This document shows positions 8,801-15,382 of a DNA stretch of 19,314 nt, in pieces. Positions within the stretch are counted from its first letter, which is position 1, and every line of letters begins with the position of its first letter. This stretch comes from Actinomycetales bacterium (GTDB lineage: Bacteria > Actinomycetota > Actinomycetes > Actinomycetales > Dermatophilaceae). The DNA lies in the NCBI GenBank assembly GCA_016710645.1, contig JADJVI010000006.1, forward strand, positions 1 to 19,314, in the 5' to 3' direction. The notes beneath the pieces were generated by a model. It ran no database searches. It saw only the letters and a list, made by a program, of their open reading frames with translations, and was not told the origin of the DNA. Made by a program: the position numbers and the translations under genes.

Positions 8801-8820
8801 GTGAGACGGACTGGTCTCAC
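8801..8820. promoter_or_regulatory. Palindromic operator-like site upstream of ilvB promoter
   Basis: GTGAGAC-N6-GTCTCAC is a perfect inverted repeat with 7-base arms, about 30 bases upstream of the candidate -35. The arms contain TGAGA/TCTCA. This resembles, from memory, half-sites linked to IclR-type leucine regulators (LtbR/NdgR) in actinobacteria; that assignment is tentative. The palindrome itself is directly visible. Confidence 0.5.
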
Positions 8821-8990
8821 CATCCGGTCGGGTGACCTGCGCCACGACCTCTCGTTGCTTTCCGCTCGATACCCCCCCCGCGAGCTGCCACCGGCTCAGT
8901 GACCTACTTCACACGCTTCCGGTTGCCAGGAAGATGGGCGAGTCCCACGCTTGGCTGCAGTCTCACCAATCCCGCCACGAGGAGAGTCCC

Positions 8991-9320
8991 ATGGGCCTTC
9001 GTCGCAGCCTGGCCGTTCTCCTCACCGTGTGCGTGGGCCTTTCGACAGCTCAGCTGCCTGCGTCGGCATCGTCGCTCATGCCTGCGGAGGCCGAGCATCC
9101 CGACGCGGCAACACCCACACCGGCGCCTGCCCGCTCGGCCTCCGGTGACCTGGTCGCCCCGGATCCGGTCTCGGCTCAGGGACTGGCGGGCTTGAAAGGT
9201 GAGCGCGTCGAGGTCGTCGGCCGCAACGGACGGGTCTCCTACACGTCGGGACCCGTCACCGCCGCGACCCATGCCCACCTCCGAATTGTCGATACAATCC
9301 TCACCAGACGAGGGCTATAA
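8991..9320 (+). pseudogene. Rhs-type polymorphic toxin, N-terminal stub with signal peptide
   Basis: The 109-residue frame begins at ATG 8991 with GAGGAGAG just upstream. Residues 1-27 form a Sec signal peptide (RRSLAVLLTVCVGLSTAQ, cleavage near ASA-SS). An Ala/Pro/Thr linker and LKGERVEVVGRNGRV follow, similar to the start of secreted actinobacterial Rhs/YD-repeat proteins. These normally exceed 1500 residues, so nearly the whole YD-repeat body is missing. The last residues, from about 9280, are AT-richer and end two bases before the next start. That spacing is typical of a toxin C-terminus followed by its immunity gene, so the stub may be an internal deletion joining the Rhs N-terminus to the last residues of a toxin. 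The Rhs assignment rests mainly on context, because the core C-terminus lies 2.7 kb downstream. Confidence 0.55.
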
Positions 9321-9322
9321 AT

Positions 9323-9715
9323 ATGACGCGTTTCGATGGTTTGAGATGCCCACCCCTCGACACGCCTCTCATCGAACTCGAAACTGTGAATGGGGAAATT
9401 GTCGACCTATACAATGATCACGCACTTAATTGCGTTGTGTTGGCCGTGGACGTGTTGAGTTTTGTGTTCACGTGGATATCCAAAGATGCGCCGACTGTTA
9501 TCCGGTTCTCAGGTGTCCGCAACTACTGCGTCCGCCAGCCCGAGGATTGGGAACCGCAGGAGGCCGATCAAATAGATCACTTGCTCATTCGACCGCAAGG
9601 CCAGAGGCCCGGTGTGATCTTCAAAGCAGGCGGACTTGAATACGAGTTCGATTGCGCACTGATGGCCTTGCTCACTCTTGAAGGACCAAACCGGATCCAA
9701 ATACTTGACACGTGA
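9323..9715 (+). CDS. Orphan immunity-like protein, unknown family
   Basis: An intact 130-residue acidic frame, with ATG 9323 preceded by GAGGG at eight bases. I do not recognise the family. The sequence alternates hydrophobic and polar stretches (LNCVVLAVDVLSFVFTWI, VIRFSGVRNYCVRQPEDW, QIDHLLIR, GVIFKAGGLEYEFDCAL), suggesting a small beta-rich cytosolic protein. It starts two bases after the stop of the Rhs stub. GC content is clearly lower than in the flanking metabolic genes. Position directly after an Rhs/toxin end suggests an immunity protein whose toxin has been lost. Its last 28 codons belong to the 237-bp repeat and occur again at 11811-11889. Role is inferred from context only. Confidence 0.6.
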   Translation: MTRFDGLRCPPLDTPLIELETVNGEIVDLYNDHALNCVVLAVDVLSFVFTWISKDAPTVIRFSGVRNYCVRQPEDWEPQEADQIDHLLIRPQGQRPGVIFKAGGLEYEFDCALMALLTLEGPNRIQILDT

Positions 9716-9867
9716 CGAGGTAAAGAGGCTCTTCCCAATCGAGGGTGTAGGTGAGCGGGTGGGCGAGTCGTTGACGGGATAGGGGTCGAGGTCTTCCGAT
9801 GATGGAGGTTCCTACGCCTTCGATCTGGAAGACCTCCCCCAGAGGGGGACCCCCAGACGTGTCTGAC
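9631..9867 (+). repeat. 237-bp direct repeat, copy 1
   Basis: Nearly identical to 11811-12046, with about nine differences by eye (roughly 96%). It contains the last 28 codons of the immunity-like gene and about 150 bases of downstream noncoding DNA. The noncoding part has a 10-base inverted repeat (GAGGTCTTCC at 9788 and GGAAGACCTC at 9827), a CCCCC-AGA-GGGGG hairpin and CAGAC-GT-GTCTG at the end. Copy 1 ends exactly where the IS1380-type sequence begins. Confidence 0.9.
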
Positions 9868-10028
9868 CCGGATCCGCGAGTAGTGGGTTGAGAGTCGGCC
9901 TGTGTTCGTGGATTTGTCTGTGGGGCAGCGTTTTCGGGGGGTTGGCCGGTTTGGGGTTGGCTGCGTGTCCCGACGTCGTTCGGGGGGAACGGTTTCCGAG
10001 AGTCCTGCCTGGCGGTTGGGCGGGGGTG

Positions 10029-10716
10029 TCAGGCCGGGGTGGGTAGTTCTCGGATTCGGGTGAGCACGACCGGCAGGAGGTGCTCACCGGGTGGTAGGCG
10101 CAGCGTCAGGCGCCGCTGGTGGCGAACCAGGCGGGGCGGGGACGCAGAGCAGTTCGTGGCGCAGTCGGGCGGCGTGCGCGCGGCCGTGCTTGTCGATCCC
10201 GGTGAGGGGCTTGCAGCAGGACCGAGAGGTTTCCGGCCAGCAGCGCGGCCCACATCCACACGGCGTTGACGGGGTGGTGTCCGGAGGGCAGATGACGCAG
10301 CCCCGCGCCGAGTTTGGCTTCACGGATGCGGCCCTCGATGTCGGCGCGACGGCGGAACCAGGCTTCGACCGCCGCGATGGTCTCGGTGGTGCCGGTAGTG
10401 CCGGTAGTGCCGGTGGTGGTGTCGGGGCGGTCGTTGGCGGGGATGTTGGTCACGATGAACGAGATCGCGCAGGCGTGGATGGCGGCACCTTCCAACGCGA
10501 GGGTGAGCTGGTTGCCTCGATGGTGCGCCGTCGCCGCGACCGCGGGTCGGCCGAGATCGCGTCGGCCTCGATGCGGACCCGGCGCACGATGGCGTACGTG
10601 TCCTCGGGCCATCCGGCCGGGGCATACTCGACGGCTGCGACTTGCGCCCCGGCCAAATCGATCGCCTCGACCCATGCCTGGGCCGGGATGCCGGCGTAGG
10701 CGCGCCACATCGCGGT
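10029..10716 (-). pseudogene. IS1380-family transposase, C-terminal fragment (frameshifted)
   Basis: DDE transposase remnant of about 225 residues against about 450 in the family. Conserved blocks occur in order but in four frames: WVEAIDLAGAQVAAVEYAPA, DTYAIVRRVRIEADAIS, QLTLALEGAAIHACAISFIV, FRRRADIEGRIREAKLGAGL, RHLPSGHHPVNAVWMWAALL, LTGIDKHGRAHAARLRHELL and RLTLRLPPGEHLLPVVL. The FRRRADIEGRIREAK block has exact (Y/F)-2-R-3-E-6-K spacing, the signature around the catalytic glutamate of IS4/IS1380 transposases. The N-terminal half, with the first catalytic aspartate, is absent. Together with at least three frame breaks this makes it inactive. It interrupts a polymorphic-toxin cassette. Confidence 0.85.
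10385..10411 (+). repeat. 9-bp tandem repeat inside the transposase remnant
   Basis: Three tandem units of GGT(G/A)GTGCC followed by a degenerate fourth encode a Gly-Thr-Thr run (TTTGTTGTTGTT) in the transposase frame. It lies in a variable spacer between conserved transposase blocks, so it is probably harmless length variation. Confidence 0.7.
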
Positions 10717-11342
10717 ATTGCGTTCCCCATCGAACAGATCCGCGTCGGCCACCAGGTCTGGGCACGTGACCACGAAACAGGCACCAACCATCTGCGCGAG
10801 GTCGCCGGCCTGTTCAACAAACACGCCTCCACCCTGATGACCATCACCGTCAGCGACGGCGCGCAGGTCATCGTCACCGAAGAACACCTCTTCACGTCGC
10901 CGGCCAAGGCTGGGTCCTGTCCGGCGACTTACACGTCGGCGACCCCCTCACCCAACGCAACCACACCACCACTACCATCACCACAATCACCCGAGCCCAG
11001 CGGGACGTCACCGTCTACAACTTCGAAGTCACCGGCAACCACAACTACTACATCACCAACGCACAACTCCTCGTCCACAACTGCTCGCGCGGGCTCAAAT
11101 CGGCAATATCCAAAGCAACCGCCTTCGTTCGGGATGGTAATCCTTACATCCGGGTTGGGCGGAGTCAAGGTGTTGGAGAGTTCAGGATATTCTGGGGCAA
11201 TACTTTCAAGAAATGGAAGAAGACTACGGGATTCGAGCGGGCTGTAACACGAGTGTATGGTCACGTCAGTCTGCGATATGGAGGTATAGATTTGCATACC
11301 AGCACAGGAACTCGAAACTGGACGCTGTGGAAACGTGGCTAG
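10717..11342 (+). pseudogene. Orphan polymorphic-toxin C-terminus: pretoxin HINT domain plus short unknown toxin
   Basis: The HINT autoprocessing domain is seen as PIEQIRVGHQVWARDHETGT, VSDGAQVIVTEEHLF, then, after a single-base frame break near 10893, VAGQGWVLSGDLHVGD and VTVYNFEVTGNHNYYITNAQ, with LLVHNC at 11067-11084. PT-HINT domains cleave off the C-terminal toxin after such an HN(C) end. The toxin region that follows (11085-11342) is about 85 residues, basic and aromatic: FVRDGNPYIRVGRSQGVGEF, RIFWGNTFKKWKK, VYGHVSLRYGGIDLHTSTGT and TRNWTLWKRG-stop. I do not recognise a family. Base composition falls sharply just after the HNC codons, marking the cassette boundary. The N-terminal delivery part is missing, cut by the IS remnant, so this is an orphan tip module. 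Confidence 0.75.
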
Positions 11343-11721
11343 TCAATATGAACCGTTGCCCCTTTCGCAAATGGTCAACCTCGTGGAGCTTGAGGCAAAT
11401 CTGCGTCACCTACAATACGAAGTTCATTGGCAGGACCGAAGTCCCCATGTTCACTTCGGACTACCCAGAAGTGACGTCAGGTCCGCTTGAGCCTGGACGA
11501 TGAAATTTTCCTTCTCAAGACTCTTGACGGCTTCGAAAATGGTGGCTTCGGAGATTGGGGCCATCGAGCAACGCGAGTTGATTCAAATTGGTCGATGTGA
11601 TATCGAACCACCTACATGGAGAGTATACGCCTCAAAGTCGACGCGGGTTGCGGGTGTCCAAAATTACCGAGAAGTCGCCGCAGGTTCAACAGTCTACGTC
11701 TTTCATGAATCACGCACCTAA
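11335..11721 (+). CDS. Putative immunity protein for the orphan HINT toxin (frameshifted)
   Basis: The coding start overlaps the toxin stop: GTG at 11335, or an in-frame ATG slightly downstream. The first block reads PLPLSQMVNLVELEANLRHL and YEVHWQDRSPHVHFGLPRSD. After a frame break near 11485 comes DDEIFLLKTLDGFENGGFGD, WGHRATRVDSNWS. After another break near 11595 comes WRVYASK, GVQNYREVAAGSTVYVFHES and the stop at 11721. The reconstructed size is about 128 residues, acidic and AT-rich like the toxin it follows. The overlap with a toxin stop is the usual Rhs-CT/immunity arrangement. Family unknown; role from position only. Confidence 0.5.
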
Positions 11722-11810
11722 GAACGACGAAATCTGTTTTGGTTGCCGACGAATCCTTGACATGGTCATATGACGACACCTTTGTTGAAGACCCTGGCCC
11801 CGGAGAGGGG

Positions 11811-12046
11811 CGGAATTGAATACGAGTTTGATTGCGCACTGATGGCCTTGCTCACTCTTGAAGGACCAAACCGGATCCAAATAACTTGACACGTGACGAG
11901 GTAAAGAGGGTCTTCCCAATCGAGGGTGTAGGTGAGCGGGCGGGCGAGTCGTTGACGGGGTAGGGGTCGAGGTCTTCTGATGATGGAGGTTCCTACGCCT
12001 TCGATCTGGAAGACCTCCCCCAGAGGGGACCCCAGACGTGTCTGAC
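11811..12046 (+). repeat. 236-bp direct repeat, copy 2
   Basis: Second copy of 9631-9867. Here the immunity-gene 3' end is a fragment with no upstream gene, and an extra A in ATAACTTGAC shortens its frame to IQIT. The 10-base inverted repeat has one mismatch in its left arm (11969-11978 with 12008-12017). Copy 2 ends exactly where the Rhs core coding sequence begins. Confidence 0.9.
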
Positions 12047-12810
12047 GCCATCTTCGCGACGGGTGGCTCGGCGGCGCCCAACGCTCCGGAGAAACCCTCG
12101 GCGGCGCCATCCTGATGGGCTCCCGCGTCTATGCACCAGGAATCAGACGTTTCCTATCCATCGACCCCACCCCCGGCGGCAACGGCAACATCTACGACTA
12201 CTGCACCGCCGACCCGGTCAACTGCACCGACCTGACCGGCAACTGGCCCGACTGGGGCGCCGTCCTGAACGTCGTGGCAGTCGTCGCTGAAGTCGTCGCC
12301 ACCGTCGTGCCCGGACCCATCGGAACCGCCGCCGGATTCATCTCCGCCGGCGCCTACCTGGCCACCGGCAACACCAGCAAGGCCGCCGAAATGGCCCTCG
12401 TGGCCACCGCCCAACTCGCCGGCGCGGGACTCGCCGTCAAAGCCGTCCAGTACGCCTCCAAAATCGGCACCGCACAGGGCGGCCTACACCTCCACCAAGA
12501 TCACACGGATGAAAGTGGGGGAATGGCGTCCACGCCGCATGGAACGCTGCCCTCCGGCCCCTGGAACGTTCGGGAAGTTCTTCGCGGTGGACCGCCGGCC
12601 TTCGGCAGGAAGGGAAGGCCGGACCTTCGCTTTGGTCGAACGGTCTTCGAACTCAAGCCGAACACGGCCTCGGGCCTGAAGAGTGGCCGCAATCAGGTGG
12701 CCGAGAGGGTAAGGGTGGGAGCCAAACGCGGCTACGTTGTTCTCTATGACGCGCAGATGCCGACTCACCTCCGAACTGGCGCATCCGACGCTGACCCAAC
12801 GATGGGGTGA
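12046..12810 (+). pseudogene. Rhs core C-terminus fused to PD-(D/E)XK-like nuclease toxin domain (5' truncated)
   Basis: The open frame begins right after repeat copy 2 with no start codon of its own (first ATG 12115). It shows the Rhs hyperconserved core end: DGWLGGAQRSGETLGGAILM, SRVYAPGIRRFLSIDPTPGG, NIYDYCTADPVNCTDLTGNW. A hydrophobic Ala/Val/Gly-rich pretoxin segment follows (VVAVVAEVVATVVPGPIG through QLAGAGLAVKAVQYASK). The variable C-terminus has GRPDLRFGRTVFELKPNTAS and GRNQVAERV, where D-x(n)-ELK and the following Gln resemble restriction-endonuclease-fold (Tox-REase) toxins. The stop is at 12808-12810. The matching N-terminal and YD-repeat portions are absent, or remain only as the stub at 8991. 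Unlike its neighbours the frame is intact. The nuclease assignment is motif-level. Confidence 0.8.
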
Positions 12811-12814
12811 CGGA

Positions 12815-13485
12815 ATGACTGTGACCGTTGAGACGGCTTTGGATCGCGCGTTGGGTCGGATCCCGGATGTCGTGTTCGAGCGGTCGGGTCGACGATGGAC
12901 GCATGCATTCAGCGCTGATGTGTGGTGGCGACTGACGGTCAGGCGTAACGAGGCTTGGTCTTCCACTCGGGGCTGGTCCACGTCGGCGTGGTGGTGCCGG
13001 CCGCCATCGAACTCCTTCAAGGACTGACGTGTTCCCGGTGAAAGTGAGTCCTGGCAATGTCAGCGAGTACCTTTGTTTTGCTGATGGGACAGCGGCGCTT
13101 ACAGCCGTTTGACACCTTCGCCCAGGTGGTCAGGACCGACGCGGATGGTTCTCGCGGAGAGTCTCCCCGACCTCCGCTGACCCCGTGGAAGTGCTGGAGT
13201 CGCATCTGTCCAGGTTCGCGCTCCCCTGGCTGCGGGCTCACGGTGACTTGAGCGTGATCGCCTCAACGCGCCAGCGGTGTTGGGTGACTCGCCTGCGGGC
13301 CACCTGCGCGCCGAGGTTGCGGTGTACACGTGGATGGCCAATCGCCATGACTCCGCGATGGCGCTCCTGGACGAGAACGACCGACGCAACCAGGACGATC
13401 GCAAAGTCCTCGAACTGGACAAACGGCTTCGCGTCGAGTTGCCGCAGATCGGTTCGAGGCCGACGGTGAAGCGAGCACGGGATGA
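12815..13485 (+). CDS. Putative immunity protein downstream of the Rhs nuclease (multiply frameshifted)
   Basis: ATG 12815 lies four bases after the Rhs stop. Reconstructing across frames gives a coherent, roughly 223-residue protein: TVETALDRALGRIPDVVFER, SGRRWTHAFSADVWWRLTV; LVFHSGLVHVGVVVPAAIEL; DVFPVKVSPGNVSEYLCFAD; DTFAQVVRTDADG; EVLESHLSRFALPWLRAHGD; VLGDSPAGHLRAEVAVYTWM; ANRHDSAMALLDENDRRNQD; and VAADRFEADGEASTG. The TGA at 13483-13485 overlaps the next ATG. Its layout (N-terminal GRxW block, later helical LPWLxxHGDL block) recalls DUF4304-type immunity-associated proteins, but I cannot assign it. At least five indels are needed. Position directly after a toxin supports an immunity role. 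Confidence 0.45.
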
Positions 13486-13900
13486 GTCTGAACGTGGAAC
13501 TGTTCTTCGACGGTCGCGAGTGGACGCAGCGCTTCCGCACCGGCTGTGCAACCCTGGCTGGAGTGTCCACGTCTTGGAGAGCGCGGTGGGCCTGGTCCGC
13601 TTCGCGCCTGTCGGCAGCGGCGTGGGACAGCTGGAACTCGGGAGCCGATGGCGGAGTACTTTGCGGATGATTCGCCTCCGCCTGGTCCAATCCGGGCCCA
13701 GACGCAGGGCCTGGCCGACTGTCTCCGGCTGCTGCACGGCGGCGCATTGACCCCGGAGCCCTGGCGGCTGAGATCGAAGCGTCTCGCGGCGAGGTCGCTC
13801 GGCGTTTGTCGGAGACCACCTGGCCCGCCTGCTTGAGGTGGCTGACTTGCCAGTCCCCGACGGCTCCTTGGCGCCTGACGTCGTCTCGAACGGTTCTCTC
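13482..13900 (+). CDS. Unknown small protein after the putative immunity gene (frameshifted, end uncertain)
   Basis: ATG 13482 overlaps the preceding stop as ATGA. The product starts SLNVELFFDGREWTQRFRTG. After frame breaks it continues HVLESAVGLVRFAPVGSGVG, then AEYFADDSPPPGPIRAQTQG with LADCLRLLHGGALTPEPWR, then AAEIEASRGEVARRL and DHLARLLEVADLPVPDGSLA. The end is not determined; the last sensible residues fall near 13880-13900. I do not recognise the family. The opening GREWTQRF loosely resembles GRRWTHAF near the start of the preceding gene, so the two may be distant relatives. Translational overlap suggests joint function with the upstream putative immunity gene. Confidence 0.35.
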
Positions 13901-14055
13901 CATCGGAGAATCTGTCACGACCACCCGTTCGCGACGACCGGCTGCGGGCTCAACTTCGTAGGTCCTCGCTGGCCGTTGTTCCGGTCCAGCAGGCCAAGCG
14001 CCCCCCGTTCCGCGGACCTGTGCCAAGGCCGTTCCCGGGCCGCTATCGTCCGGTC

Positions 14056-15382
14056 ATGGTGACCACCCAACTGCCGGGCTCCGTGCGACGTGGGTATGCC
14101 CTCGGCGGGGTGGCGACCGGATCGTTCGGCACCGTGCCGGGCTTGCTCTTGCTGCCCTACCTCACCGATCGACTCGGCGTGGCCGCTGGCCTGGCGGGCT
14201 TGGTCGTCTTTCTGCCCAAGGCCTGGGACGTCATCCTCAATCCGATCGCCGGGCGGATCTCGGATCGCTCCACCAACCCGGGCGGGCGCCGACGACCCTT
14301 CCTGCTGCGCGCCGGCCTCGCGCTCGCGATCTCGTTCGCGCTGCTCTTCGCCGGCCCCACCTCCCCCACCGGCCTGGGTGCCGCCTGGGTGGTTGTGCTC
14401 TTCCTGGCCTGCGCGACGGCATACGCGTTCTTCCAGGTGCCCTACGTCGCGTGCCTGCCGGGCGCTCACCGACGACGACGAGCGCACCCGGCTGATGTCC
14501 TGGCGGGTCGCCATCCTCGCGCTCGCGATCCTCGTCTCCGGCGGCCTGTCGCCGATGGTTCGCGACGCGCTCGGGCAGGAGTGGGGATATCGAGGGGTGG
14601 GCGTCTTCGTCGGGCTGCTCATCGCGCTCGGGGCACTCGGCGCCTGGTGGGGCACCCGGGCGGCCCCGATGCGTGACGTCGCCGCCTCGACCGCCAGTCT
14701 CGGCGAGCAGCTGCGAATTGTGGCCCGCGCCAAGATTTCCGCACCCTGCTCATGGCCTATGTGCTCCAAGCCCTGGCCACCGCCGCGATGCTCGCCGGCG
14801 TGGATTACGTCGCCCGGGCTCGGATGGGCTCGCCCGGCCTGTCGAGCATCCTCTTCGTCTGCTTCGTGGCGCCCGCGCTGGTCGTCACGCCCCTGTGGCA
14901 GCGCGTGGGCACCGGGTCGGCAAGCGCACCGGCTTTCTCATCGCATCGCTCGCGCTCGGCGCCGGGCGCTGGCACCCCTGCTCGGCATGCGGCTGGGCAG
15001 CACCGCGCTCGCCGCCGCCGTGGTCGTCGGCGTCGGGTATGCCGGCACCCAGATGTTCCCGCTCGCGATGCTCCCGGACGTCGCGGCCGTGGATACAGCC
15101 CGCACCGGAGAGAACCGCACCGGCGTCTACCGGGGTGTGGACTGCTGCGGAGACCTTCGGCATGGCGCTGGGCCCCTTCGCGTATGCGGGTTTACTCGCT
15201 GCGGGGGGCTATGTCTCCTCGACCGACGGGCTGGCTCACCAACCGGAGTCGGCCCTGACCGCGATAGGCCTCGGCTTCTCGGTGCTGCCCGCGCTGCTGG
15301 TGGCCGTCTCGCTGCTGTTCCCGCTGCGATATCAGCGGACGCCGCCGCCGTGGAAAGCTCTGTCGCACAGGAGGATCGATGA
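14056..15382 (+). CDS. MFS_2 / GPH-family cation symporter (frameshifted)
   Basis: Predicted 12-helix inner-membrane transporter of the MelB/GPH group, which also contains the animal lysolipid and S1P transporters MFSD2A/MFSD2B. The N-terminus reads RRGYALGGVATGSFGTVPGL, LLLPYLTDRLGVAAGLAGLV, FLPKAWDVILNPIAGRISDR, where the Asp-Asn-Pro-GxxSDR pattern is the cation-site/loop motif of the family. The reconstructed product is about 442 residues, the family norm. Indels are needed near 14460, 14735, 14905, 14965, 15130 and 15350. Restoring the last gives a stop TGA at 15380-15382 that overlaps the ATG of the lyase-like gene. No strong Shine-Dalgarno precedes ATG 14056. The substrate is unknown; the coupled lyase suggests a phosphorylated amphiphile, which is speculative. 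Confidence 0.82.

Larger units (their letters stand above)
9868..10716 (-). mobile_element. IS1380-family insertion sequence remnant (one end only)
   Basis: The element begins abruptly after repeat copy 1 with CCGGATCCGCGAGTAG, a plausible IS terminal sequence. About 160 bases of noncoding DNA follow, then the transposase stop on the minus strand. The opposite end and the transposase N-terminus are missing; the sequence switches to HINT-domain coding on the plus strand near 10716. No second inverted terminal repeat or target duplication was found, so it cannot transpose by itself. Confidence 0.7.

Noticed and set aside
8638..8823. A 61-codon minus-strand frame as the ilvB leader peptide
   Set aside because: It runs straight through the terminator, has no run of Val/Leu/Ile codons, and begins upstream of the likely transcript start.
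7574..8902. 442-codon plus-strand frame opposite ilvB
   Set aside because: Antisense to conserved acetolactate synthase sequence and to the leader; composition is that of a shadow frame.
8675..8990. T-box or other amino-acid riboswitch in the ilvB leader
   Set aside because: No T-box bulge sequence or specifier-loop structure could be found; only two simple hairpins are visible.
10385..10411. CRISPR-like or regulatory repeat
   Set aside because: The 9-base units are contiguous with no spacers and encode a Gly-Thr run inside the transposase frame.
11710..12110. Minus-strand frames over repeat copy 2 as a possible transposase fragment
   Set aside because: Short, overlapping the immunity 3' end antisense, and without any transposase motif I can name.
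13238..14026. 262-codon minus-strand frame over the putative immunity genes
   Set aside because: The plus strand gives coherent protein blocks and overlapping start/stop pairs. The minus frame has no recognisable content.
13915..14769. 284-codon minus-strand frame opposite the MFS gene
   Set aside because: Shadow of a recognisable MFS_2 transporter.
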